Shown: piece by piece, positions 1 to 5,531 of the stretch | Layout of the letters: each line of letters begins with the position of its first letter | Position numbering within the stretch: position 1 is the first letter of the stretch | NCBI GenBank assembly: GCA_947599995.1 | Contig: CANQFW010000066.1 | Span: 1-7,837 of the forward strand | Direction of reading: 5' to 3' | Length of the DNA stretch: 7,837 nt | DNA from: an uncultured Clostridia bacterium | Lineage (GTDB): Bacteria > Bacillota > Clostridia > TANB77 > CAG-508 | Program-made: the position numbers and the translations under genes | The notes under the pieces: generated by a model | What the model was told of the DNA's origin: nothing | What the model saw: the letters and a program-made list of their open reading frames with translations, nothing else | Databases searched by the model: none

Positions 1-129
1 TAAATCAATTTTATTTCTATCTCGTAAAATATCAATAATTGTTCTTTCTAAGTCGTATATTTTAATTGTTGTTCCATAGCAATAATTCTCCTTTTTAAAT
101 TTTGCGGAATATGGATTTTTGTTGATATT
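1..129 (-). pseudogene. AbiEi-like antitoxin fragment, 3' side cut by the window edge
   Basis: A 43-codon open stretch on the minus strand runs off the left edge. Its last part contains YDLERTIIDILRDRNK, which resembles the conserved C-terminal-half signature (xYDxERTxxDxxRxRN) of AbiEi-type antitoxins. These are winged-helix transcriptional repressors that pair with AbiEii nucleotidyltransferase toxins in type IV toxin-antitoxin or abortive-infection systems. There is no start codon: an in-frame stop lies at 130-132 (TCA on the plus strand). The next frame upstream reads LLKYQQK just before the stop, so a one-base deletion in the short A-run near 115-120 could join the two. The N-terminal DNA-binding domain is not visible to the right, where doc begins. 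I read it as the remnant of a broken gene, probably in the DNA flanking the element. Family assignment rests on one short motif. Confidence 0.45.
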
Positions 130-183
130 TCAATAAAAAATCACTTTGCAGAATTTTTTCTGTTCCGTAAAGTAATAAAAAAA

Positions 184-201
184 TGATCGAGGTGACATGA
201 A
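184..201. other. Candidate left attachment core (att), imperfect copy of the tRNA-Pro 3' end
   Basis: TGATCGAGGTGACATGAA matches TGGTCGAGGCGACAGGGA at 7594-7611, the encoded CCA end and acceptor stem of tRNA-Pro, at 14 of 18 positions and in the same orientation. Tyrosine-recombinase elements that insert into a tRNA 3' end leave an intact tRNA on one side and a copy of its 3' end on the other, which is the geometry here. The copy is short and diverged, so coincidence cannot be excluded. Confidence 0.35.
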
Positions 202-228
202 AATAGCATGTAACTTTTGCTATTTTCA
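198..228. repeat. 11-bp inverted repeat downstream of doc
   Basis: TGAAAATAGCA at 198-208 pairs perfectly with TGCTATTTTCA at 218-228 around a 9-nt loop. It lies downstream of the doc reading frame. On the minus strand a T-run (ATTTTTTT) follows only about 13 nt after the stem, so it is at best a weak terminator for the leftward operon. It could equally be a protein-binding site at the element's left end. Confidence 0.4.
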
Positions 229-390
229 AGCATTTCGTCCATTTTTGAATGTGGTTTGAATGCAGTAAATATCAGTTGTAAAAATTATGATAATAAATTA
301 ATCAATTCTATTTTAGTTTTTGGTGTGATATGTGTTTGCTCTATTATATCTGTTATAATTTGCTTTAAAAATTCTTTATCAAATTTATTT

Positions 391-732
391 TCAGCTAACC
401 ATATACAAACATTTTCCATTTCTCGTATAAATTTTCCTACTATATAATCGTATCCGATTTATTTGAAGAAAATATGATGAACAGGCAATTGCTGTTCTTT
501 TGTTTCCGTCATTAAAAATATGAAATTTTACTAAGCAAAAAATTAGATGAGTTAATTTATCTATAAAAGTTGGATAATATTCATCATTCTGTATATTGCA
601 AAGAATACTTTCCAATTGTCCCTGGTCTTTAATTCCCATTAAGCCATTTTTTCCAAATTGTAAAACTTGTTCATCATGTATCTTTTTAACATACTCTATT
701 CCAAAATATTGTATCTTTATAAAATCTTCCAT
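391..732 (-). CDS. doc: Doc (death-on-curing) toxin, frameshifted; restored frame ends at 285
   Basis: Doc is a Fic-fold toxin; the phage P1 founder phosphorylates elongation factor Tu and stops translation. The protein carries the full Doc motif HIFNDGNKRTA at residues 71-81, including the His, Asn and Lys-Arg of the HxFx(N/D)(A/G)NKR signature. The open frame is 113 aa, but after residue 92 (FLQIN) it becomes unlike the family. A shift of one base at about 455-458 restores GYDYIVGKFIREMENV and a natural C-terminus ending in LINLLS, with a stop at 285-287 (about 148 aa). The listed ORF therefore has a wrong tail, and the terminal helices are lost unless the shift is bypassed. The ATG overlaps the stop of the upstream RhuM-like frame (TAATG), typical translational coupling in a toxin-antitoxin pair. 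Identity is certain; activity is doubtful. Confidence 0.85.
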   Translation of the reverse strand: MEDFIKIQYFGIEYVKKIHDEQVLQFGKNGLMGIKDQGQLESILCNIQNDEYYPTFIDKLTHLIFCLVKFHIFNDGNKRTAIACSSYFLQINRIRLYSRKIYTRNGKCLYMVS

Positions 733-1490
733 TATTTATCTTTTAACCTTTCAAAAACATCTTTATTTTCTTCTAATTGTTCAGCTATAATTTTTATTTG
801 GTCATTTAAAAATTTATCATATTCCTCAGTCGGAACTTCCTTAATGTATTCCTGCAATTTTTGATGTAATGCATCCCTAAAATTTAAATCTCTACTTGCC
901 ATTTTTGTTCGAATATTTTGTATTCTTGGTTGTTCTTTTGGATGATTGAACATATCGTAAATTATTTTTTCTACTTCCTCTTTTAGAAGCTTTTTACTTT
1001 GTTCATTATATTTTTTCTCAATTTCATATGCAATCCCAGCTTCATATGAAGAAATTTCAACTAAAACTTCTGAGTATAAGGTTGCTCTAACAGTATTTTT
1101 CTTGTCTAATTTTAATATATTTCTATATTCTTCAGCATTCTCTTTAAATAGATACTCATATACTAAATTAGTAAAATATCCATATTTATAATTTCCAACA
1201 TCAACATAATCTCTTAAAGCATCAGTAAATTTTTTCCTATTTTGAATTTCACCTATTGCAGTTGGTATAAAATCTGGATCCTTTTGATTTATATATTTTG
1301 TACTACCACCTGTTTTTTCAGCTAATACATCAATAACTATATCCAATATTCTATTTCTTACATATTTAGCTACGTCATTATTCTGTAATAACATTGCTAT
1401 ATTAAGAACTGTTCTAAATCTAAAAATACCAAGTTGATTAATTTTGTTACCGGCATTTTGACCGGTAACAAATTTTTTTAAATTCATCAA
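732..1490 (-). CDS. RhuM-like DNA-binding protein, C-terminal part (frameshifted gene)
   Basis: This frame encodes the main C-terminal body of a protein whose N-terminus lies in the 1447-1731 frame. Joined across a run of seven A, the two give an uninterrupted product of about 332 aa, ...LDEFKK-FVTGQNAG..., close to what I recall for RhuM-like proteins found beside doc genes in clostridia and prophages. Segments such as GGSTKYINQKD, FTDALRDYVDVGNYKYG and MASRDLNFRDALHQ are typical of that group. No catalytic motif is seen. The role is probably to bind DNA or act as the regulatory partner of Doc, inferred from gene order and overlapping stop and start codons. The ATG at 1490 has no good ribosome binding site and lies inside the upstream frame, so independent translation is unlikely. 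Either the gene is broken or one base is skipped at the A-run. Confidence 0.65.
   Translation of the reverse strand: MMNLKKFVTGQNAGNKINQLGIFRFRTVLNIAMLLQNNDVAKYVRNRILDIVIDVLAEKTGGSTKYINQKDPDFIPTAIGEIQNRKKFTDALRDYVDVGNYKYGYFTNLVYEYLFKENAEEYRNILKLDKKNTVRATLYSEVLVEISSYEAGIAYEIEKKYNEQSKKLLKEEVEKIIYDMFNHPKEQPRIQNIRTKMASRDLNFRDALHQKLQEYIKEVPTEEYDKFLNDQIKIIAEQLEENKDVFERLKDK
1443..1480 (-). other. A7 slippery run followed directly by a stem-loop at the rhuM-like frameshift
   Basis: On the minus strand a run of seven A (1473-1479) is followed immediately by TTTGTTACCGG, an 8-nt loop, and CCGGTAACAAA: an 11-bp perfect stem (1443-1453 with 1462-1472) that is GC-rich for this region. The frame change needed to continue the protein is +1 (skip one base), not the -1 change of classical insertion-sequence signals, and the stem starts with no spacer. 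It may be a chance palindrome in conserved codons, or part of a recoding or slippage signal. Confidence 0.4.
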
Positions 1491-1731
1491 GTTTATTCCC
1501 TTTTAATATTTCATAACCATTTTCAACTAACTCCTCATAATTAAATTCAATAGTTTTTTCAATAGTTCTTACATCAACTTCAAAAATATTTACGATATCT
1601 TCTTTCAAAAAACAAATTTCATTATTAAATACATATCCTTTGAAGTCTAAATCTTTTTCTAATACTTCAAGAGCATATTTGTTATTTAATACATTTTTTC
1701 TATCTAATCTTGAATTTTCTAAATCTCTCAT
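1447..1731 (-). CDS. RhuM-like DNA-binding protein, N-terminal part (frameshifted gene)
   Basis: This is the 5' part of the gene continued at 732-1490. Residues 1-86 include a predicted helix-turn-helix region (CFLKEDIVNIFEVDVRTIEK) followed by NGYEILKGNKLDEFKK; the last eight residues and the stop result from a +1 frame change at a seven-A run (1473-1479). With six A the frame would run on into FVTGQNAG. The start ATG has an AAAGGA ribosome binding site about 10 nt upstream and lies 17 nt after the XRE repressor stop, so it belongs to the same leftward operon. The domain probably positions the protein on DNA. Family-level identity is moderately sure; the frameshift follows directly from the sequence. 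Confidence 0.65.
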   Translation of the reverse strand: MRDLENSRLDRKNVLNNKYALEVLEKDLDFKGYVFNNEICFLKEDIVNIFEVDVRTIEKTIEFNYEELVENGYEILKGNKLDEFKKICYRSKCR

Positions 1732-1748
1732 ATAAATTCAGTCCTTTT

Positions 1749-2483
1749 CTACAATCTATCCATTATTTCTAAATATTCTCCAGTAGTCAATACAGTTTTA
1801 GGTAATAATAATGGTATAGAATAATTTTCTCCTTTTTTAATATAAGTCGAATATATTATTTTACAATTTTTATTTTTATCAATATCCATTGCTAATCCCA
1901 ACACATTATATTTTTCAGATAATTTATTTGCATATAAATTAACTCTATCTGTAGCTTTTAATGGCATATCTGTATTTCCAAAATAATCAATTTCAACTAT
2001 CATTATATTATCTTTTTTATTTCTAACCTTTAATAAAATCTGTGATTTTGGATTTTTTGATTTTTCAAAATTATTTATCAACTTTGAAATTTCTTCAAAA
2101 GATATATTTTGATTTAATTTTACTTCACCATAAGTTGTTTTACCAACTCCACAGCAAAGTTCATTTACAGCCCAACCCACAGCTTCATCAGTATCAATTA
2201 TTTCTGTAGTTGGATTTTTTTCATACTTATTTTTTATATTTGTTAAATTAAAAGTAGCTTTATCCTTTTCTCCAATATAAACATCTGGTGTTAATCCTAA
2301 TAAAAAATCTGTTGATACTTCAAAAATTTCTGATAATTTTTTTAATGCTTCAATATTAGGTTCTCTTAAATTAAGCTCATATTTTGAAACAGCAGCAGAT
2401 TCTAAACCTAATTTTGTTGCTACATCTTTTTGAGTTAATCCTTTTGCTTCTCTTAGATATTTAATTCTTTCCCCAATTCTCAT
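1749..2483 (-). CDS. XRE-family repressor of the divergent control region
   Basis: Residues 6-62 form a classical lambda-type helix-turn-helix (RIKYLREAKGLTQKDVATKL, then AAVSKYE and LREPNIEALKKLSEIF). The remaining residues, up to 244, form a C-terminal domain I do not recognise. I see no LexA/CI-type Ser-Lys autoproteolysis signature, so inactivation by RecA-stimulated cleavage is not supported; relief by a binding partner, as for satellite Stl repressors, is possible. The start is set by AAGGAG at 2491-2496 on the minus strand, about 7 nt from ATG. It heads the leftward operon with the RhuM-like gene and doc, and is read from a promoter whose spacer contains operator O1, so it should be autoregulated. 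It probably also silences the rightward excisionase and replication operon through O2-O4. The frame is intact. Confidence 0.85.
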   Translation of the reverse strand: MRIGERIKYLREAKGLTQKDVATKLGLESAAVSKYELNLREPNIEALKKLSEIFEVSTDFLLGLTPDVYIGEKDKATFNLTNIKNKYEKNPTTEIIDTDEAVGWAVNELCCGVGKTTYGEVKLNQNISFEEISKLINNFEKSKNPKSQILLKVRNKKDNIMIVEIDYFGNTDMPLKATDRVNLYANKLSEKYNVLGLAMDIDKNKNCKIIYSTYIKKGENYSIPLLLPKTVLTTGEYLEIMDRL

Positions 2484-2514
2484 TAATTTTCTCCTTCTTC
2501 TATCGTATGTTTAA

Positions 2515-2543
2515 ATTTTATCATATCCATTTTGGAAAGTCAA
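2515..2543 (-). promoter_or_regulatory. Leftward promoter of the repressor operon
   Basis: Reading on the minus strand: -35 TTGACT (2538-2543), a 17-bp spacer (2521-2537), -10 TAAAAT (2515-2520). Operator O1 occupies most of the spacer. Transcription would start near 2508, about 25 nt before the repressor ATG. Confidence 0.75.
2524..2538. promoter_or_regulatory. Operator O1
   Basis: TATCCATTTTGGAAA, one base off the dyad TATCCA-N3-TGGATA. It lies between the -35 and -10 boxes of the leftward promoter, consistent with repressor autoregulation. Confidence 0.7.
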
Positions 2544-2625
2544 TTAAATATTGATATTTAGGATAAATTCACATTTATAAAGTTAGATAAAGGCAAAAAA
2601 ATTGTAAAAAATTTTGAAAAAGGTA

Positions 2626-2654
2626 TTGACTTATTATCCATTTTGGATTATTAT
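2626..2654 (+). promoter_or_regulatory. Rightward promoter of the excisionase/replication operon
   Basis: -35 TTGACT (2626-2631), a 17-bp spacer (2632-2648), -10 TATTAT (2649-2654); start expected near 2661. O2 fills the spacer and O3 covers the start site, so repressor binding should block polymerase. The arrangement mirrors the leftward promoter. Confidence 0.75.
2635..2649. promoter_or_regulatory. Operator O2
   Basis: TATCCATTTTGGATT, one base off the perfect dyad. It is located in the rightward promoter spacer and overlaps the first base of the -10 box. Confidence 0.7.
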
Positions 2655-2659
2655 ATAAA

Positions 2660-2674
2660 TATCCAAAACGGATA
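2660..2674. promoter_or_regulatory. Operator O3
   Basis: TATCCAAAACGGATA, one base off the perfect dyad. It is located over the expected transcription start of the rightward promoter. Confidence 0.7.
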
Positions 2675-2734
2675 ACTAAAATTTGAAAGGAGGTTTATAA
2701 CAAAATAAAAGAGTTTATTTTTTTATTTAGTTGT

Positions 2735-2749
2735 TATCCAAAATGGATA
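2735..2749. promoter_or_regulatory. Operator O4 (perfect dyad), overlapping a possible -10 box
   Basis: TATCCAAAATGGATA is a perfect TATCCA-N3-TGGATA dyad. Its right end runs into TATAAT (2748-2753), a perfect -10 hexamer, although no good -35 lies 17 bp upstream. A transcript from there would begin near 2760, just ahead of the excisionase ribosome binding site. O4 may be a second control point or a product of the 75-bp duplication. Confidence 0.65.
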
Positions 2750-2777
2750 TAATAAATTTCAAAGGAGGACAAAAATT

Positions 2778-3023
2778 ATGAATGGTAGTTTTAGTGAAGA
2801 ACTTAAGAAAGAATTAGTAAAACAAGCTGTGAAGAGCTTAGAAGATCCATTTAAAATGCTAACAGTAAAAGATGTTGCAAAAGATTTATATATGGGAGAA
2901 AACAAAACAAACGAAATATTTAATCGTGCAGACTTTCCTTCTGTAAATATCGGCAAAACAAGAAAAATACAAAAAATCGCTTATATTTTATGGAAGATGG
3001 AAAAAAGGATTGATGCTATATAA
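2778..3023 (+). CDS. Excisionase-like helix-turn-helix protein
   Basis: An 81-aa protein with a small winged-helix of the excisionase/MerR type at about residues 28-70: LTVKDVAKDLYMG, then NEIFNRADFPSVNIGKTRKI. The pattern (x)LTVxDVAxxLxxxxxxVxxxxxxxDFPxxxxGxxxxI is typical of DNA-binding proteins of excisive elements. It should bind DNA near the attachment sites to steer recombination towards excision, and may also act as a regulator. The residues before 28 form a charged helix. An ideal ribosome binding site (AGGAGG at 2763-2768, 9 nt spacing) fixes the start. It is the first gene of the rightward operon under O2-O4. Whether it is a recombination factor or only a regulator cannot be settled here, since no integrase is present. 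Confidence 0.75.
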   Translation: MNGSFSEELKKELVKQAVKSLEDPFKMLTVKDVAKDLYMGENKTNEIFNRADFPSVNIGKTRKIQKIAYILWKMEKRIDAI

Positions 3024-3199
3024 AAAGAAAAAGCATTTATACAAAAGCACACTTTGGCGAGCTAACTTTTGCACAAATGCCACATAAAGACTTAAGCAAT
3101 CTTTATAAAAGTAGTATATCATTTTTCCTTAATTTTAACAATAGAAAAAGAGTAGAAATACTAGAAAGAAAAAGAGTAGAAATACTAGAAAGTGAGTAA
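3014..3199 (+). CDS. Possible small ORF containing an 8-residue tandem repeat
   Basis: An open frame of about 60 codons follows and slightly overlaps the excisionase end, stopping at 3197-3199, 3 nt before the replisome organiser start. The first ATG is at 3077 (MPHKDLSNLYKSSISFF...), giving 40 aa; no start codon of normal type lies earlier and there is no clear ribosome binding site. The last part is RKRVEILE repeated twice, from a perfect 24-bp tandem repeat that keeps the frame. I recognise no family. It could be a real small protein, a decayed gene, or merely the leader of the next gene. Low confidence. Confidence 0.25.
   Translation, partial: CYIKRKSIYTKAHFGELTFAQMPHKDLSNLYKSSISFFLNFNNRKRVEILERKRVEILESE
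3144..3191 (+). repeat. Perfect 24-bp tandem repeat, two copies
   Basis: GAAAAAGAGTAGAAATACTA plus GAAA occurs at 3144-3167 and again at 3168-3191 without mismatch. It ends 11 nt before the replisome organiser start codon, so copy number would change the leader length but not any frame (24 is a multiple of 3). Confidence 0.9.
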
Positions 3200-3202
3200 A
3201 TT

Positions 3203-4006
3203 ATGGAAATAACAAAAAGATATTATTGGATAAAATTAAAAACAGATTTCTTTAATCTAGCAGAAATTGATTTTTTATTATCACAACAAGATGGCTGTAA
3301 ATATATAGTTTTATATCAAATGCTATGCCTACAGACTGCAAATAACAATGGAGAATTAGCTTCAAGACTTGGAGAAATGATAATTCCTTATGATGCAGAC
3401 AAAATAGTAAGAGATACAAAATATTTTAGTAGAGATACTGTAATTGTTGCAATGGAATTATTTAAAAAGCTAAATTTAATTTATACAGATAAAGAAAATT
3501 GCTTAAAAATAGCAGGATTTGAGAACATGGTAGGTAGCGAAACAGGTTGGGCAAAGCAAAAAAGAGAGCAAAGAGAAAAGCAAAAATTATTAAGTGGACA
3601 ATGTCCACCCAATAGTCCAATAGAGATAGATATAGATAAAGAGTCAGATACAGAGATAGATAAAGATATAGGTGATAACAGATTGAAGGAAAGATTAAAT
3701 ATAATTAATTCAAAAATAAAAAAGGAAAATTTAGTACAAGAAGAAACATCAAATTATAATGCAATATTTAATCAAAAGAAAATATACATTCAAAATATAG
3801 ATTATTTACCAGAAAATCTATTAAATCAAATAAAGCTATATCAATTAGCAGTAAAAAGATTATGTGATAGTAATCAATTAGAATTGCTAGATAAAGTAAC
3901 TTTACCAATACTAGAGAAAGTATTTGGTAAGATTTTAAAATGCGAAAAAATAGAAAATATAAAAGAATATTATATTTCAAGTTTAGTAAATGAAATATCA
4001 AAATAA
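3203..4006 (+). CDS. Phage replisome organiser-type replication initiator
   Basis: The N-terminal 120 residues match the phage replisome organiser N-terminal domain: it opens with RYYWIKLKTDFF, followed by a winged-helix region (KYIVLYQMLCLQTANNNGEL, then IPYDADKIVRDTKYFSRDTV). A basic KQKREQREKQK stretch and an acidic low-complexity linker (IEIDIDKESDTEIDKDIGD, about 139-157) lead to a helical DnaD-like C-terminus. Such proteins bind an origin and recruit host helicase loader and helicase, letting phages, satellites and related elements replicate autonomously. The ATG follows a modest AAAGTGAG site. The frame is intact at 267 aa, typical for the family. It is transcribed with the excisionase-like gene. 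The middle of the gene contains a palindrome and short repeats that could be the origin. Confidence 0.8.
   Translation: MEITKRYYWIKLKTDFFNLAEIDFLLSQQDGCKYIVLYQMLCLQTANNNGELASRLGEMIIPYDADKIVRDTKYFSRDTVIVAMELFKKLNLIYTDKENCLKIAGFENMVGSETGWAKQKREQREKQKLLSGQCPPNSPIEIDIDKESDTEIDKDIGDNRLKERLNIINSKIKKENLVQEETSNYNAIFNQKKIYIQNIDYLPENLLNQIKLYQLAVKRLCDSNQLELLDKVTLPILEKVFGKILKCEKIENIKEYYISSLVNEISK
3594..3670. other. Candidate replication origin inside the replisome organiser gene
   Basis: A perfect 15-bp palindrome, GTGGACAATGTCCAC (3594-3608), is followed by AT-rich DNA with AGAGATAGATA at 3622-3632 and again at 3652-3662, 30 bp apart. Phage-type initiators often bind repeats inside their own gene, at the interdomain linker, which is where this lies. 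The repeats may instead reflect the Asp/Ile/Lys/Glu-rich linker codons. Confidence 0.3.
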
Positions 4007-4184
4007 TAAAATAGTTTTTGTATCTATTAAAGATGCTAACATAAAAGAAAAATGTAAGGAAATGTTAGAGGATTTTAAAAGTCTAATAAAAGATGAAATA
4101 GGATTTTTGAATTATATTTATTATAGGCAAGGATTCAAAATGGGAGCAAACGTAACTAAAGATTGCTTGATAAATAATGATTAA
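3990..4184 (+). CDS. Small protein of unknown function overlapping the replisome organiser
   Basis: A 64-aa ORF whose ATG lies 17 nt before the end of the previous gene, in another frame. There is no clear ribosome binding site, so translation would depend on coupling to termination at 4006. The protein is mostly helical and charged (IKEKCKEMLEDFKSLIKDEI) and ends in NYIYYRQGFKMGANVTKDCL, a pattern I associate with short hypothetical proteins encoded by clostridial phages and elements, with no known function. A terminator lies directly after the stop. Overlap, position and family-like tail support a real gene. Confidence 0.55.
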   Translation: MKYQNNKIVFVSIKDANIKEKCKEMLEDFKSLIKDEIGFLNYIYYRQGFKMGANVTKDCLINND

Positions 4185-4192
4185 ATTAATGG

Positions 4193-4226
4193 AGTAGATT
4201 ACTTGAAAAGGTAGTCTATTTTTTTT
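4193..4226 (+). terminator. Rho-independent terminator of the replication operon
   Basis: AGTAGATTAC (4193-4202) pairs with GTAGTCTATT (4211-4220), with wobble pairs, around an 8-nt loop, and runs into eight T (4219-4226). It separates the early operon from the cargo operon. Confidence 0.75.
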
Positions 4227-4248
4227 GTTAGGAAAATCCTCTAAAGTA

Positions 4249-4291
4249 TTGTCAATACAGGGTTGATATGATATGATAAAAATATTAAAAT
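4249..4291 (+). promoter_or_regulatory. Two overlapping promoters for the metallopeptidase-Fic operon
   Basis: First: TTGTCA (4249-4254), 17 bp, TATGAT (4272-4277). Second: TTGATA (4263-4268), 17 bp, TAAAAT (4286-4291). Both are close to the sigma-A consensus. None of the TATCCA operators is present here, so this cargo operon should be expressed independently of the repressor. Confidence 0.6.
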
Positions 4292-4351
4292 AGGTCGAGT
4301 TTGCTAAAATGAAAAATAACCAAAAGATAAAAAATAGAAAGCGAGAATTAT

Positions 4352-5530
4352 ATGGAAATAAGCGAGTTTAAACGAGTATTTCAAATTGCTAGTAGTCAAA
4401 TTATCGATACAGCAATAAAATTAGGATATATTAATCCTGAAAAAAAAGAAGAACTAGAATCGAAACTAAATGAATATTTACAAAATGAAGTCGCATATGA
4501 GATGAAATATAAAGAAGAGGCAGCAGAATTTAATCCTAATACACATGCAATGGCATTTAATGTTAGCAAGATATCGTCTTTTCAAGAAGCTTTAGTTTTA
4601 ATTCTTCATGAAGAAAAACATATATTAGATTATTATGTAGATGAAGGAAGAGGCTTTTTCGATGAATTATATGACCATGTAGGAATACAAGATAAAGATG
4701 GAAATGGAATTGGACAGAACGAGTCTTGTACAGAAAGATTTGCAACTGATGTTGCTGAAGAAATCTTAGGAGAAAGGATAAAATCAAAAAAATTTCAAGC
4801 TATTGGATTAAATTTTGAAAGCAATATGCCAAATTATCACATCGAGGATTATTTAAATAGGCTCTTATGTAAAGCTATGCAGATTTCTATGGGCGAGTTG
4901 CTAAAAGCACAAAATGGAAGAAGTTTAGAGGAGTTTGGAAAAATAGCAAATAGTTTTAATGATGTTGCTAATTATAATAAATTTAGAGGAACAATAGATG
5001 AAATATATCGTATGATTTATGTTGGGGATGATAGCTTATTTAGTGTTATTTATGACGAAAACCAAGTACGAGGAACTGTAATACAGAAAAAAATAGATGA
5101 GTATAGTGAGAAGGAAAAAGAAAAAATAGGAAGAATTCATAAATTAATTCAAATTGCTCAAAATGAAATTATGCAATATATAAGTAAAACTGATCCAAGC
5201 AGAATTGATGAGATAAAAATTGACTTTATTGTTACTGCACCAGAATTTGAATTAACTGAACAAGATGAAATTGAATTTGATAGCAAATATCCTAAAATGG
5301 ATGTGGTATATTCAAGGAAAGAACACATCGTAGATAATTCAATATCTAATTTTCTTGCATTTATAAGAGAAGAGGTAGAAACAGAGAAAATTACTACAAG
5401 AAAATTAGGAGAAGAGACTGTGCAAGAAATGCAAGATGTTGAAGTCTTTGACAGAGTAGATAATGAAATAGCTAGACAGGAAAGAATTACTAATCAAACA
5501 AAAGAGAATCAAGATTTAGGGGAGAAATAA
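4352..5530 (+). CDS. Predicted zinc metallopeptidase-like protein (HExxH), unknown family
   Basis: A 392-aa protein, intact, with no signal peptide or membrane segment, so probably cytoplasmic. HEEKH at residues 86-90 is an HExxH zinc-binding and catalytic motif in a hydrophobic helix (LVLILHEEKHILDYY). It is followed by NESCTERFAT at 123-132, resembling the NExxTE third-ligand motif of gluzincin-type peptidases, with E124 or E128 as candidate third zinc ligand. Residues 1-80 are helical; residues 190-392 are a charged region with no motif I know, ending in an acidic, Gln/Glu-rich tail. The ribosome binding site is weak (AAAGCGAG). The stop is one base before the next ATG, so it is co-translated with the 159-aa protein and then Fic. 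I infer a protease acting on a cell protein, or on the partners, but the substrate is unknown. A catalytically inactive zincin fold is the alternative. Confidence 0.6.
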   Translation: MEISEFKRVFQIASSQIIDTAIKLGYINPEKKEELESKLNEYLQNEVAYEMKYKEEAAEFNPNTHAMAFNVSKISSFQEALVLILHEEKHILDYYVDEGRGFFDELYDHVGIQDKDGNGIGQNESCTERFATDVAEEILGERIKSKKFQAIGLNFESNMPNYHIEDYLNRLLCKAMQISMGELLKAQNGRSLEEFGKIANSFNDVANYNKFRGTIDEIYRMIYVGDDSLFSVIYDENQVRGTVIQKKIDEYSEKEKEKIGRIHKLIQIAQNEIMQYISKTDPSRIDEIKIDFIVTAPEFELTEQDEIEFDSKYPKMDVVYSRKEHIVDNSISNFLAFIREEVETEKITTRKLGEETVQEMQDVEVFDRVDNEIARQERITNQTKENQDLGEK

Positions 5531-5531
5531 T

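Larger units (their letters stand above)
130..284. other. Left junction region without a convincing gene
   Basis: This stretch lies between the AbiEi fragment and the restored end of doc. It holds the tRNA-like sequence at 184-201, an 11-bp inverted repeat at 198-228 and one GAATGCA motif at 258-264. A short minus-strand frame of about 33 codons from an ATG near 243 is open but resembles nothing I know. The base pattern suggests an attachment-site junction rather than coding sequence. Confidence 0.35.
2660..2768 (+). repeat. 75-bp-period tandem duplication of operator plus Shine-Dalgarno
   Basis: The 34 bp at 2660-2693 (O3 through AAAGGAGG) recur at 2735-2768 (O4 through AAAGGAGG) with 28 of 34 bases identical and an offset of exactly 75. 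The first copy carries a strong ribosome binding site at 2686-2693 that is followed by no usable start codon or gene; the second serves the excisionase-like ORF. Confidence 0.6.

Noticed and set aside
217..447. A 76-codon plus-strand ORF opposite doc
   Set aside because: It is a shadow of the doc C-terminal coding region, with no ribosome binding site or recognisable motif.
596..864. Two plus-strand ORFs opposite the doc start and the RhuM-like end
   Set aside because: They are shadows of the well-supported minus-strand genes, with low-complexity products.
1443..1490. A classical -1 programmed frameshift of insertion-sequence type
   Set aside because: The downstream frame is +1 relative to the upstream one, so slipping back one base does not join them.
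1749..2483. A LexA/CI-type self-cleaving domain in the repressor
   Set aside because: No Ala-Gly or Cys-Gly cleavage site with the usual Ser and Lys motifs could be identified in the C-terminal part.
3144..3191. A CRISPR array or plasmid iterons at the 24-bp repeat
   Set aside because: There are only two adjacent copies with no spacers, and the unit is purine-rich coding-like sequence.
4563..4787. A minus-strand ORF rich in His/Leu opposite the HExxH motif
   Set aside because: It is a shadow of the metallopeptidase-like gene; its histidines arise from the reverse complement of that sequence.
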